This document shows positions 7,692 through 16,752 of a stretch of 37,453 nt of DNA, one piece after another; the first letter of the stretch is position 1, and every line of letters begins with the position of its first letter. The notes under the pieces were generated by a model. That model ran no database searches. It was given only the letters and a program-made list of their open reading frames with translations, and was not told where the DNA came from. Source of the DNA: CAZEHJ01 sp964512485 (GTDB taxonomy: Bacteria; Bacteroidota; Rhodothermia; Rhodothermales; UBA10348). A program made the translations under genes and the position numbers. The stretch lies in NCBI GenBank assembly GCA_964512485.1, contig CAZEHJ010000030.1, forward strand, positions 1 through 37,453. Reading direction: 5' to 3'.

Positions 7692-7909
7692 CTCTTTTGG
7701 ACATGAAGCCGGGTCAGCGTTCGCGTATCACAGGCTGGTCCACTCCCGAACCCCCTTCCAGACTCCTGGAATTTGGTCTGCTCCCGGGTACCGAAGTAGA
7801 AATTGTTCGTTATGCTCCCCTCGGTGACCCGATCGATCTGAAAGTGAGGGGGTATCATCTTTCCATCCGTAAATCTGAAGCCGGACACGTTCTGGTGGAG
7901 AAGCTCTGA
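7688..7909 (+). CDS. feoA: FeoA-domain protein (second copy)
   Basis: A 73-residue FeoA family protein: MTLLDMKPGQRSRITGW, then LLEFGLLPGTEVEIVRYAPLGDPIDLKVRGYHLSIRKSEAGHVLV. It has the canonical GLLPGTEVEIVR and DPIDLKVRGYHLSIRKSEA motifs and is closer to classical FeoA than the preceding copy. It overlaps that copy by four bases and is followed after three bases by the feoB ATG, so the three genes form a tight operon. FeoA is thought to interact with the cytosolic G-domain region of FeoB. Tandem feoA genes are known from other bacteria; the division of labour here is unknown. Confidence 0.93.
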   Translation: MTLLDMKPGQRSRITGWSTPEPPSRLLEFGLLPGTEVEIVRYAPLGDPIDLKVRGYHLSIRKSEAGHVLVEKL

Positions 7910-7912
7910 TTG

Positions 7913-10168
7913 ATGGAAAATCCAGCAGCAGATTCCCGTCCCGGCAGCGCGGCCAACCGCCGCGTCGCGCTGATCGGCAATCCGAATGTGGGCAAGACGA
8001 CCGTCTTCAACATTTTGACGGGAATGCGTCAAAAAGTGGGCAACTACCCAGGCGTCACGGTCGAGAAAAAAGTTGGACGTCTTGCGGGCAAAGATGCCAT
8101 CGACATTATTGATCTACCCGGCTCCTACAGCCTCAGTCCAAAGTCGCTCGATGAACGCATCGCATATGATGTTCTCATGGGACACGTCGAGGGAGAGGAC
8201 GCTCCAGACCTGGCTGTCTGTGTTGTGGATGCCAGCAATCTCGAGCGCAATCTGTACCTCGTGACCCAGGTGATCGATGTCGGACTCCCTGTCATCGTTG
8301 CTCTCAACATGACCGATGCGGCCGAAGAAGCAGGTCTCCAGATCGATGTGCCAGGACTGCAGGAGGCGCTCGGCGTGCCAGTGATTCCGATGGTCGCTTC
8401 CCAGAACGAGGGATTGGGAAAGCTGAAGTATCAGATGCGCAAGGAAGAGCTGCCGCCTCGCGCAACCCGTCAGTGGTCCATCATGCCTGTCGTCGATGTC
8501 GTTCTACCAGAGCTGATGGAAGCGCTCGAAGGCAAAGTTGAGAAGAAGGGTCGGTTCATAGAGGCACTGCAGTGCCTCACGAACGATACCATGTTGGAAT
8601 CCTGGGAGAATCGGGCACCCGTCTTTCACGCGCACGTATTGGAGACGCGCGAGATGCTCGAGGAACAGAAAGCGCCGTTCAGACAGGCAGAAATCATGGG
8701 CCGATACGGTTGGCTGAGCCCATTGGTCGCCCGTGTCACCACCCGCAAGATTGATCCATCCCAACGCACGCTTTCCGACAAGATTGATGCGGTCCTGACC
8801 CATCGAATCGCCGGCCCGCTGCTATTCGGGTTACTCTTGCTCCTGATTTTCGAGGCGGTTTTCTCGTGGGCAGAGCCCGCAATGGATCTGATCGAACTGG
8901 GCGTGGTCAATCTCGGATCAGGTGTCAGAACGGTTTTTCCCGAAGGCCTCGTCACGGACCTGGTGGTCGACGGAATGATCACGGGCGTGGGAAACGTGGC
9001 GGTCTTTCTACCCCAGATCCTCCTGCTGTTCTTTTTCCTGGGTCTGATGGAAGACACTGGTTACATGGCCCGGTCCGCCTTTATCATGGATCGCCTCATG
9101 AGCCGGGTCGGACTCAGCGGTGGCTCCGTCGTGCCACTCCTGTCCTCTTTTGCGTGCGCCATCCCGGGTATCATGGCGGCGCGCACGTTGGCCAATCCCC
9201 GCGACAGGCTGATTACCATTCTCGTGGCTCCGCTCATGAGTTGCTCGGCTCGCCTGCCGGTCTACACGCTGTTTATCGCTGCTTTTCTTCCCACCGGGAC
9301 GATTCTGGGCCTGTTTTCCTTTCAGGGAGTGGCGATGTTCTCCATGTACCTCCTCGGGACAGTAATGGCCTTCGTCGCCGCGTTTGTGTTGCGGCGCATC
9401 GTCTTCAAGGGTGAATCATCCTTTTTCGCGATGGAATTGCCCCCTTACAGGATGCCGCGCTTCCGTCAGATCTTCTGGCGCATGATCGATCGCTCGAAGG
9501 CATTCGTCGTGCGAGCTGGCAAGATCATCTTCGGCATGTCCATCATCCTGTGGATTCTGGCCCGTTTTCCTGTTTCAGACGCCGATCCGGGACTGGCCGC
9601 TCAGCGGGCCGATGCAGATCAACGCGCCGAATCGAGTCGGGTTGAGATGGTCGCGTCCGGAATGAGCGAAGAGGATGCACTCTCGGCCGTCGAGACTGAG
9701 ATGGCAGATGAATACTACACGCTTGATGCGGCTGAAGCAGGATATCAGATAGAACACAGCTTCATCGGAATGCTGGGGCACGGACTCGAGCCCATCATGC
9801 GGCCTTTAGGCTTTGACTGGAAGATCAGCGCGGGAATCGTATCTGCGTTCGCCGCGCGTGAAGTGATCATTTCGGCTCTCGCAACCATCTACAGTGTTGG
9901 AGATGTGGATGAAGACAGCCCCCTGCTCAGGGACAAGCTCAAGGCGGACACCTACGAAGATGGATCCCCGGTGTACACACCCCTCGTCGCGGTCAGCCTC
10001 TTGGTATTCTTCGTTCTGGCGCTTCAGTGCATGAGCACGCTTGCCATTGCCCGAAGAGAAACGAACACCTGGAAGTGGCCCGCCGTCATGTGGCTGTACA
10101 TGACAGGCCTGGCGTACCTGTTCTCGCTTGTCATCTACCAGGGTGGTATGGCGCTCGGTTGGGGGTAA
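7913..10168 (+). CDS. feoB: Ferrous iron transport protein B
   Basis: A 751-residue inner-membrane Fe(II) transporter with an N-terminal G-protein domain. Visible motifs: G1 GNPNVGKT at about residues 22-29, G3 DLPG at 67-70, G4 NMTD at 132-135, then the GDI-like helical domain and the membrane core beginning near residue 300. The Gate motifs include FASFACAIPGIMAART-like sequence (here LLSSFACAIPGIMAARTL) with the conserved cysteine, and AREVIISALATIY near the C-terminus. A charged segment (about residues 560-615, rich in Glu, Asp and Ala) sits between late helices, as in many FeoB proteins. The ATG at 7913 was chosen over the TTG immediately before it. Last gene of the feo operon; no feoC is visible downstream. 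Confidence 0.97.
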   Translation: MENPAADSRPGSAANRRVALIGNPNVGKTTVFNILTGMRQKVGNYPGVTVEKKVGRLAGKDAIDIIDLPGSYSLSPKSLDERIAYDVLMGHVEGEDAPDLAVCVVDASNLERNLYLVTQVIDVGLPVIVALNMTDAAEEAGLQIDVPGLQEALGVPVIPMVASQNEGLGKLKYQMRKEELPPRATRQWSIMPVVDVVLPELMEALEGKVEKKGRFIEALQCLTNDTMLESWENRAPVFHAHVLETREMLEEQKAPFRQAEIMGRYGWLSPLVARVTTRKIDPSQRTLSDKIDAVLTHRIAGPLLFGLLLLLIFEAVFSWAEPAMDLIELGVVNLGSGVRTVFPEGLVTDLVVDGMITGVGNVAVFLPQILLLFFFLGLMEDTGYMARSAFIMDRLMSRVGLSGGSVVPLLSSFACAIPGIMAARTLANPRDRLITILVAPLMSCSARLPVYTLFIAAFLPTGTILGLFSFQGVAMFSMYLLGTVMAFVAAFVLRRIVFKGESSFFAMELPPYRMPRFRQIFWRMIDRSKAFVVRAGKIIFGMSIILWILARFPVSDADPGLAAQRADADQRAESSRVEMVASGMSEEDALSAVETEMADEYYTLDAAEAGYQIEHSFIGMLGHGLEPIMRPLGFDWKISAGIVSAFAAREVIISALATIYSVGDVDEDSPLLRDKLKADTYEDGSPVYTPLVAVSLLVFFVLALQCMSTLAIARRETNTWKWPAVMWLYMTGLAYLFSLVIYQGGMALGWG

Positions 10169-10226
10169 TCCGGGTTGGGGACAAGCCCGGTAGGGGAAGA
10201 TCCAGATTGGTGACGCACCAGCCCAG

Positions 10227-10931
10227 TTACGGTGAGACCGCTGTGATCGGCGTCAATTCAATCCTCGCGAACTCTACTTCACTTCCCTCTGCCTGGACAG
10301 CAATCTGGCCTGAGGTTACTGTCGCCCCGAATCCGTGATTGACCAGATCCCCGTTGATCCAGACTTTGATTTCGTCGTCCACGACTTCAACAATCATCTC
10401 ATTCCATTCCCCTAGCGGACTTTCGGAGCCGTCTGTGAGGTTGACGATCCGCCGTTTTTTGCCTTCGGTGATCCCCCATTCTTCTTGAGGTCCGCGCCTT
10501 TCGACCATGTCCTCAACCTGGATATCCTCCACGATGACCCAGAAGTCACCGGCATTCTGATGCATCATCTGCACCTCGATGGACTTGGGAAACATTTTGT
10601 ACAACGCACGCGGGGTCGAAGCGTGAACGAGAACGCCGCAATTTCCGGGTTCGCCCGGGAATCGATATGTGACCTGGAGTCGGTAATTCGAATACTTCGC
10701 GTCTGTAATCAGGTGTCCCTGTGGCGTTCCCAGGCTGACCAGATTGCCGTCACGAACGATGAATGGATCGCGCACGTCCAACGAGTCCATCTCCGGCACA
10801 TCCACGTGCCAGCCCTGAAGATCAACGCCATTGAACAGGGAGACGGAGGCTGGCTCGGGTTCGCAGCCAATCGTGAGACTCGTCACGATGATGAGCGTGC
10901 TGAAAATGCCGGATCGGTTCGATCTTGTCAT
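10227..10931 (-). CDS. DUF1080 (3-keto-disaccharide hydrolase-like) lipoprotein
   Basis: A 234-residue protein starting at the ATG at 10931 (MTRSNRSGIFSTLIIVTSLTIGC), a lipoprotein signal with Cys at about position 23. The frame is open to 10976 but those residues precede the signal. The mature domain has the DUF1080 jelly-roll hallmarks: SLFNGVDLQGWHV at its start, DGNLVSLGTPQGHLITDAKYSNYRLQVTYRFP, GNCGVLVHA, the SIEVQMMHQNAGDFWVI segment, GEWNEMIVEVVDDEIKVWINGDLVN and a closing GQIAVQAEGSEVEFARIEL. The family contains lectin-like glucanase-fold proteins, some of which hydrolyse 3-keto-glycosides. Likely outer-membrane anchored and acting on extracellular carbohydrate. It is convergent with feoB and not in an obvious carbohydrate operon. 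Confidence 0.92.
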   Translation of the reverse strand: MTRSNRSGIFSTLIIVTSLTIGCEPEPASVSLFNGVDLQGWHVDVPEMDSLDVRDPFIVRDGNLVSLGTPQGHLITDAKYSNYRLQVTYRFPGEPGNCGVLVHASTPRALYKMFPKSIEVQMMHQNAGDFWVIVEDIQVEDMVERRGPQEEWGITEGKKRRIVNLTDGSESPLGEWNEMIVEVVDDEIKVWINGDLVNHGFGATVTSGQIAVQAEGSEVEFARIELTPITAVSP

Positions 10932-11012
10932 GGACGGATGAGGGATACGTTGCCAATTGAGGCGGCAAAGTATCACTCAAGCATCTCTAAAAACAATTTC
11001 CCGGCCCAAGTC

Positions 11013-11435
11013 CTAATTCGTGACCGAATAGCCCAGCAGCCTTACGTACAGTGATTGTGGAGTTTCTGGAAATCCTCCTCCTATAATCTCTACCGAGAAA
11101 ACGTATTCAGCCTCGACTTCGAACTGCGAGGGTTTGAAGGCATCGATCAGCAGCGGAATACCGTCAGTGTGCGGATTTTCAGCAACCTGAATATGGTCCG
11201 CAATCAGACACGCATGGTCTTCGGGACATTCGGATATCCCAACAACGAAGGCCGTCAGATTGAATTCGCCGACTTCATGTGTTCCATCCACAATCTGGAC
11301 GAACGAAGCAGGCATGAGGTCCATGGCTGACGGGTACGTCGATTTTGAATCATCATCCGAGTCCGGTCCCAGCAGCTGGCAGCCGCTCAAGGTCATACAT
11401 AGGCCGGTAAAAACCAGCAGAAATAAGTTTTTCAT
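11013..11435 (-). CDS. Small lipoprotein, unknown function
   Basis: A 140-residue protein starting at the ATG at 11435, which has a GGTGAG ribosome-binding-like sequence directly upstream; the alternative ATG at 11444 would cover that site. It begins MKNLFLLVFTGLCMTLSGC, a clear lipobox with Cys at position 19, followed by an acidic linker (PDSDDDS). The remaining domain, with ECPEDHACLIADHIQVAE and EAEYVFSVEIIGG, looks like a single small beta-rich domain with two cysteines close together. I do not recognise the family. It has no evident operon partner: 81 bases separate it from the DUF1080 gene downstream. Confidence 0.8.
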   Translation of the reverse strand: MKNLFLLVFTGLCMTLSGCQLLGPDSDDDSKSTYPSAMDLMPASFVQIVDGTHEVGEFNLTAFVVGISECPEDHACLIADHIQVAENPHTDGIPLLIDAFKPSQFEVEAEYVFSVEIIGGGFPETPQSLYVRLLGYSVTN

Positions 11436-11444
11436 TCTCACCAT

Positions 11445-11486
11445 CCCTCAATCATGCTCTGAAGGCCCTCAATCACGCTCTGAAGG
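11445..11486. repeat. 21-bp tandem duplication
   Basis: Two adjacent 21-base copies (11445-11465 and 11466-11486), each running CCCTCAATCA-GCTCTGAAGG with one difference (T or C at the eleventh base). It lies immediately upstream of the small lipoprotein start and between it and the Uup-like gene. A simple local duplication by replication slippage is the likely origin. Confidence 0.85.
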
Positions 11487-11586
11487 TCACCGCGTCAACC
11501 CATTCTTGCCTCGTTTACATGGTTTCTGAAGCCTGGTTTCGGTGTGCAAGTCGAATTGCCCACAACACTCGTCGCCTCCAAACGCG

Positions 11587-13485
11587 TTACGCACGCTCGG
11601 CGAGTTCACTCCAGCGATCAACGTCGCGTTCGAGGCCTACAGACAGCTCGCCGAGTTCATGGGAAAGCGCGGTGATCGCGTCTATGTCGTGGGGATTTTC
11701 CGAAAGAAGAGACTCGATCTCCTCTTTTCGTGCCTCGGCACTCTCAATTCGAAGCTCCGTCTCTTCGAGCTCCTTTTTCTCTTTATAGGAAAGCTTGTTG
11801 GATGTGGGCTGGGAAGCGGCCTGTTTTTTGGCTTTCGTCGACGCGCCTTTTTTGGCCGTCACTTTCTTGGCGGACGCATCGTCCTCACGCTTGCGAATTT
11901 CGAGGTACGCAGAATAGTCGCCCGGGTAGTTCCGGATCTTTCCGTCACTTTCGAAGCAAATGATGTGATCGACCGTTCGGTCCAGAAACCACCGATCGTG
12001 AGATACTGCAATCAACACTCCTGGAAACGTGTCGAGGTATTCTTCGAGCGCCGCCAGAGTGGGAATGTCCAGGTCGTTGGTTGGCTCATCGAGCAGAAGG
12101 ATATTTGGTGCCTCCATCAACACGAGCAGCAAGTGCAACCGTCGCCGTTCACCTCCCGAAAGTTTGGCCACCGGTGTGTATTGAACAGCTGGAGCAAAAA
12201 GGAAGCGCTCCAGCATCTGACTGGCCGAAATAACAGCTCCATCTGCCGTTCGCACGTTGTCGGCCACTTCCGTGACGGTATCGATGACCCGCAGCGAATC
12301 ATTGAGCGGGCGGGCTTCCTGGTCGAAATATCCGACTACGACCGTGGGGCCGGACTCGATGCTACCCGAGTCGGGCGTCACGTTGCCGACAATCATCTCG
12401 AGGAGCGTCGTTTTGCCCGACCCGTTGGGTCCGATGATGCCAATGCGATCTTCTTTCGTCAGAATCCGCGAATAGCCGTCGATGAGGATCTGTTCATCAT
12501 AAGACTTGGACACATTTTCGAGCTCGAGCACCTTCTTTCCCAGGCGGGTGGAAGCAGCCGCGAGCGCAAGTTTCGCATCAGGACTCGACCTGCTTTCTTC
12601 CTGCAATGCCAGGGCTCGCTCTACGCGGTATTTGGCTTTGGATGTTCTCGCCTTCGGTCCGCGCCTCAGCCAGGCCAGTTCGCGTCGCGCCAGGTTTTGA
12701 CGGGTTCTTTCAGTGGCTTCTGCCAGCCTGTCTTGCTCCTCCTTCAGTTCCAGATAACGACTGTAGTTCCCTTCGTATTTCGTTACGCCACCTGGTCCAA
12801 CTTCCAACATGCGATTGGTGACTCGATCAAGGAAATAGCGATCGTGAGTTACAAGCAGCAGCGCACCGGAGTAGCGGGACAGATAGGCCTCCAGCCAGGC
12901 GATCGTTTCCGTGTCCAGATGGTTGGTGGGCTCATCCAGCAGAAGCAGATCGGGTTGAAGCAGGAGGGCGCGGGCCAGAGCCACGCGTTTTCGTTGCCCC
13001 CCGGAAAGCGTTCCCACCTTGGCCCCAAAATCGGTCAGGCCAAGTCGATCCAGAATGGCCCGCGCGGCCGCCTCTCGATCCCAACCCCCGCTCACGTCCA
13101 ACTGGTGGCTCAAGTCTGAGACGCGGGCCAAAAGGGATTCGTCTGTTTCTTTCGCGGTGGAAAGTTGGTGCGAGGCTTCCTCGTAGTCGTGCAGCAATCG
13201 AAGCGTAGGATCACCCTGATCAAAAACCGCATCTATGACGGAGTGTCCGGGCTCAAATGACGGGTTTTGAGGTAAAAACGCGACTCGCGCACCCGCAGGC
13301 GTCATGACTCGACCGCCATCTTCCTTCTCAAGGCCCGCAATGATGCGCATCAGGGTCGTTTTCCCGGACCCATTTGCACCGATGAGCCCCATCTTCTCAT
13401 CGTCCGCCAGTCCAAACGTCACATCATCCAACAGCGGTTTGACGCCATAACTTTTGTGAAGGGATTCTATTGTCAGGACGTTCAT
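11587..13485 (-). CDS. uup: ABC-F family ATPase, Uup-like
   Basis: A 632-residue soluble protein with two ABC ATPase domains and no membrane segment. Domain 1: Walker A GANGSGKT (36-43), signature LSGGQ (160-164), Walker B and D-loop LLLLDEPTNHLD (to about 191). An ABC-F linker with conserved basic residues follows (about 240-315). Domain 2: GPNGSGKT (352-359), LSGGE (442-446), LLLDEPTNDLD (to about 473). A Lys-rich linker and C-terminal coiled coil (about 563-630) is the feature that separates Uup from EttA-type ABC-F proteins, and the length matches Uup. ABC-F proteins act on the ribosome; Uup is also linked to DNA repair and transposon precise excision. Long open frames on the opposite strand are shadows of this gene. 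Confidence 0.93.
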   Translation of the reverse strand: MNVLTIESLHKSYGVKPLLDDVTFGLADDEKMGLIGANGSGKTTLMRIIAGLEKEDGGRVMTPAGARVAFLPQNPSFEPGHSVIDAVFDQGDPTLRLLHDYEEASHQLSTAKETDESLLARVSDLSHQLDVSGGWDREAAARAILDRLGLTDFGAKVGTLSGGQRKRVALARALLLQPDLLLLDEPTNHLDTETIAWLEAYLSRYSGALLLVTHDRYFLDRVTNRMLEVGPGGVTKYEGNYSRYLELKEEQDRLAEATERTRQNLARRELAWLRRGPKARTSKAKYRVERALALQEESRSSPDAKLALAAASTRLGKKVLELENVSKSYDEQILIDGYSRILTKEDRIGIIGPNGSGKTTLLEMIVGNVTPDSGSIESGPTVVVGYFDQEARPLNDSLRVIDTVTEVADNVRTADGAVISASQMLERFLFAPAVQYTPVAKLSGGERRRLHLLLVLMEAPNILLLDEPTNDLDIPTLAALEEYLDTFPGVLIAVSHDRWFLDRTVDHIICFESDGKIRNYPGDYSAYLEIRKREDDASAKKVTAKKGASTKAKKQAASQPTSNKLSYKEKKELEETELRIESAEARKEEIESLLSENPHDIDAITALSHELGELSVGLERDVDRWSELAERA

Positions 13486-13586
13486 CTAGACCCGGGATCT
13501 GGCAGAAAAAGACGGATGTGTCGGAAGGCGGGGTAAGGTAGGCAATGCTGGGTCGGGTCGCCTCGTCGGCGCTGCGCGAGCGCTTT

Positions 13587-15476
13587 CTAAACCACTCCTG
13601 CGTACATCGACTCGATGAGCTCGAGGAAGTTGGCTCTGATGACCTTGCGCTTGAGCTTCATCGTGGGTGTCATCATGCCATTCTCTACGGAGAAGGGCTC
13701 CGTGACCAGTCGGAAGTCGCGAATCTTCTCATGTGCGGCCGCCTGACGCGAGTACGACTTGAACAACTGCGTAAAGACGCGCTGCACTTCTTCCGTTGCC
13801 AGAATGTCCTCGAGTTTGGAGGCTTCAAGTTTTTGCTCCTTCGCATAGCTGCGGATGATGTCTGCGTCGGGTACGACGAGTGCGGTCAGGTATTCGCGGG
13901 CTTCTCCGATCACCATGAGCTGGTCGATCCACGGTTCATGCTTGAAGCCTTCCTCGATGGGGCCGGGGTAGATGTTCTTGCCACCAGCAGATACGATCAT
14001 GTGCTTGATCCGGTCAGTAATCATCAGAAAACCATCATCATATCGGCCCACATCACCGGTGTGGTACCAACCATCTGGATCGATGGCTTCGGCCGTGGCC
14101 TCAGGGTTATTCCAGTATCCCTTCATGATGTTGGGACCTTTTGCGATGATCTCTCCGCTTTCGGTCGTCAAGTCACTTGGATAATCGTCACCCTTCATCT
14201 GTCCCAGGATTTCCGCCGAGTCCACATCCTGGATGGCAACAGTGACTCCGGGTATGATGTGTCCCACCTTTCCGTAACGCGGATCATCGAACGGGGTGAC
14301 GGACAGAACCGGGCTGGTCTCAGTCAGGCCATATCCCTCGACGATGGGAATTCCGGCGGAGAAAAAGAACTCACCAATGGATTTTGGGAGAGCGGCGCCT
14401 CCCGAGACACCGAACTCAATGTGTCCACCCAGTTTTTCCTTCAGTTTCGAGAACACAAGCTTCTGCGCGAGCGCATTTTGCATCGACAGAATGGGGCCTG
14501 TTCGCTGACCACGCGTCTTCTTGAGATTATAGTCGTAGCCGACTTTTTGAGCCCAGACGAAAATCTTTTTCTTGGTTGGCGACCCCGATTCAACAGATTT
14601 CGACACTCCATTGAAGATTTTTTCGTACAGTCTCGGCACGGACAACAGCACGGTCGGCTTGACGTCCAGAATGTCTGTAATTACGGTGTCTATGCTGCGG
14701 GCATATGAGATAATCATGCCACAGGAAAGGGTACCGAGGTACCCACCGAGTCGTTCGAACGAGTGACACAGCGGCAGGAAAGAGAGATGGCGCCCGCCTT
14801 CTTTGAATCGCAACCGGGTAATGGTGGCTTTCAGATTTTCACACAGATTGGCGTGCGTCAGCATGACCCCTTTCGGATTTCCTGTCGTGCCGGATGTATA
14901 AATCAATACGGACAGATCGTCGGGTTTTACCGCGGCCTCGTTGGCATGGATGGCGTCTTTGTACTCTTCATACAGCCCCGCACCCTGCTCCATGGCGTCG
15001 TCGTATAGATCGAGGTAGTCCGGCGCTTCATTCCGAGGAGGCACCATCGACACGATTCGATTCAGCTTCGGGCACAGGTCATAGATCTGAAGAGCCTTCT
15101 TCAGCTGTATTCCCGTCGAAACGATGAATACCGATGCGCCCGAATCATGGACGATATAACTGACTTCCTTGGACGGCAGCGTCGTGTAGAGTGACACATT
15201 GACCGCGCCAAGCAGCTGTGTAGCGATGTCAGCATAGGCCCACTCCGGCCTGTTTTCGGACAGGATGGCCACTCGGTGACCCGGTCGAACGCCCTGCGCG
15301 TACAGATACCCGGCCATCGCGTGCGCTTTATCCCTGAACTCGGGCCAGGTGACATCTGTCCATTCCTTGGACTCTTTGTCGACATACCGAAGAACAACCT
15401 GCTTCTTGCCTTCGTGGTAGGCCATCAACCGATTGAATAATTCGGGGACGGTGTTGAAATCAACGAGCGTAGTCAT
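13587..15476 (-). CDS. Long-chain acyl-CoA synthetase (AMP-binding, FadD15-like)
   Basis: A 629-residue adenylate-forming enzyme that activates fatty acids to acyl-CoA through an acyl-AMP. The ATP-binding P-loop YTSGTTGNPKG is at about residues 193-203, the adenine-binding YGLTETSPV at 382-390, and the hinge/catalytic region reads YHTGDVGRYDDGFLMITDRIKHMIVSAGGKNIYPGPIE. The last motif and the length (about 600-650) place it with the bacterial long-chain FACS group typified by Mycobacterium FadD15. The ATG at 15476 is chosen; the frame continues to 15536 but the extra 20 residues are not part of the conserved N-terminus. It is expected to be cytosolic or membrane-associated. The gene is probably transcribed alone: about 100 bases separate it from uup and 145 from pyrD. 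Confidence 0.95.
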   Translation of the reverse strand: MTTLVDFNTVPELFNRLMAYHEGKKQVVLRYVDKESKEWTDVTWPEFRDKAHAMAGYLYAQGVRPGHRVAILSENRPEWAYADIATQLLGAVNVSLYTTLPSKEVSYIVHDSGASVFIVSTGIQLKKALQIYDLCPKLNRIVSMVPPRNEAPDYLDLYDDAMEQGAGLYEEYKDAIHANEAAVKPDDLSVLIYTSGTTGNPKGVMLTHANLCENLKATITRLRFKEGGRHLSFLPLCHSFERLGGYLGTLSCGMIISYARSIDTVITDILDVKPTVLLSVPRLYEKIFNGVSKSVESGSPTKKKIFVWAQKVGYDYNLKKTRGQRTGPILSMQNALAQKLVFSKLKEKLGGHIEFGVSGGAALPKSIGEFFFSAGIPIVEGYGLTETSPVLSVTPFDDPRYGKVGHIIPGVTVAIQDVDSAEILGQMKGDDYPSDLTTESGEIIAKGPNIMKGYWNNPEATAEAIDPDGWYHTGDVGRYDDGFLMITDRIKHMIVSAGGKNIYPGPIEEGFKHEPWIDQLMVIGEAREYLTALVVPDADIIRSYAKEQKLEASKLEDILATEEVQRVFTQLFKSYSRQAAAHEKIRDFRLVTEPFSVENGMMTPTMKLKRKVIRANFLELIESMYAGVV

Positions 15477-15621
15477 AGGGTAGGATGTCAACGGGAACGA
15501 CCTGAAAATGGCGAGGACATGAATGTAGGACCACAAACCCTGAATTCACAAGGCCAGACCTGCATGGAAATACACGCATTTAGAGCCGAAAGGAGATCAG
15601 TCCGAAGCGCCCGATTGCAGA

Positions 15622-16725
15622 CTAGTCGGCCTCCGAGCCCACGACCTTTTTGATCGAGGAATGACCTTCCTCTTCCAGGAGGCGCACCAGACCTTCCTTA
15701 ATATCACGGATGAGTCCTGGTCCTTGATACACAAGACCGGTGTAGAGCTGAATCAGAGATGCCCCTGCCTTGATGCGCTCGTATGCCTGTTCGGCCGATG
15801 CGATGCCACCAACACCAATGATGGGCACCTTTCCGTTCGTCTTTTTGTAGAGATAGCGAACGAGCCCCGTAGCGCGGTCCGCGATTGGCTGGCCACTGAG
15901 GCCGCCCTTTCCGATTTTTTCGATTCGCTCTTTCGATGTCACCAGATTCCTGCGATCTGAAGCCGTATTGGTGGCGATGAATCCGTTGACCTTGTGGGCC
16001 AGTGAGACGAGCAGGATCTCGTCGAAGAAGCTGTCGAGGATGAATCGTTCGGCGTGCGGGGGGGAAACCTTCACCAGGATGGGCACACGACGATTCATCT
16101 CTTTTCGCTCGCGCATGATGGCGGAGAGCAATTCGTCGAGTGAGTTCGGGTCTTCAAACGTTTTCCCTTCAGCCGTATTGGGACACGAAATATTGAGAGC
16201 CACGTAATCGGCCCACGGTGCCAGCAAACGGAAACTCTGGCAGAAGTCCTCGATCGCCGCTTCGCCCTCAATCCTGGGATCGTGGGTCTTGGCCAGATTG
16301 ACCCCGACAGGAAAAGCGATCTGTCCCGCATGGTTTTTGAGACGTGGCTGAACGGCTTTGGCGCCCACGTTGTTGAGGCCCATGCGATTGATAAGTGCCT
16401 GATCCTCGGGCAAACGGAACGCACGGGGCCTCGGATTTCCTTTCGATTTTTTAGCGCTGACAGATCCCACTTCCACAAAGCCGCATCCAGCTTTTCTGAA
16501 GAAGGGAATCATGCGGGCATTTTTATCGAATCCTGCCGCGAGTCCGATGGGGTTGGCAAACGTCTTGCCCAGTATTTCCTGATGCAGGCTCGGATGTGCA
16601 TACTGGTACATCGAGTCCAGCAGAAACGGAGTAAATTTCTGGGAGAACTGAGCGGCTCCCGAGGCCATCGTGTGGGCGGTCTCGGGACCCATAGAAAACA
16701 GAAAGGACCGAAGCTTGGAATACAT
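15622..16725 (-). CDS. pyrD: Dihydroorotate dehydrogenase, class 2 (quinone) architecture
   Basis: A 367-residue FMN enzyme of pyrimidine synthesis that oxidises dihydroorotate to orotate. The N-terminal extension LRSFLFSMGPETAHTM corresponds to the membrane-associating helices of class 2 enzymes. FMN and substrate motifs: NPIGLAAGFDKNARM (about 58-72), FVEVGSVS, LINRMGLNNVGAK, NISCPNTAEGK (178-188), GKGGLSGQPI, and VPIIGVGGIASAEQAYERIKAGASLIQLYTGLVYQGP near the end. Unusually, the residue at the catalytic-base position is Cys181 (NISCPN) where class 2 enzymes normally have Ser; Cys is the class 1 residue. The start at 16725 fits E. coli PyrD by alignment from memory. Immediately upstream is the 16-bp minisatellite and assembly gap, so its promoter may be incompletely assembled. 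Confidence 0.95.
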   Translation of the reverse strand: MYSKLRSFLFSMGPETAHTMASGAAQFSQKFTPFLLDSMYQYAHPSLHQEILGKTFANPIGLAAGFDKNARMIPFFRKAGCGFVEVGSVSAKKSKGNPRPRAFRLPEDQALINRMGLNNVGAKAVQPRLKNHAGQIAFPVGVNLAKTHDPRIEGEAAIEDFCQSFRLLAPWADYVALNISCPNTAEGKTFEDPNSLDELLSAIMRERKEMNRRVPILVKVSPPHAERFILDSFFDEILLVSLAHKVNGFIATNTASDRRNLVTSKERIEKIGKGGLSGQPIADRATGLVRYLYKKTNGKVPIIGVGGIASAEQAYERIKAGASLIQLYTGLVYQGPGLIRDIKEGLVRLLEEEGHSSIKKVVGSEAD

Positions 16726-16752
16726 GCGTATGCGATTGGCTCGGCTGGAACC

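Noticed and set aside
10169..10226. G-rich spacer after feoB as a G-quadruplex or terminator
   Set aside because: The G-runs are irregular and no stable stem followed by T-run is present; likely ordinary spacer between convergent genes.
11542..13119. 525-residue open frame on the plus strand
   Set aside because: It lies entirely opposite the ABC-F gene, whose motifs are unambiguous, and its translation has no domain-like pattern. It is a shadow frame produced by codon bias.
13545..14708. 387-residue open frame on the plus strand
   Set aside because: Antisense to the long-chain acyl-CoA synthetase gene, with no recognisable motif; a shadow frame.
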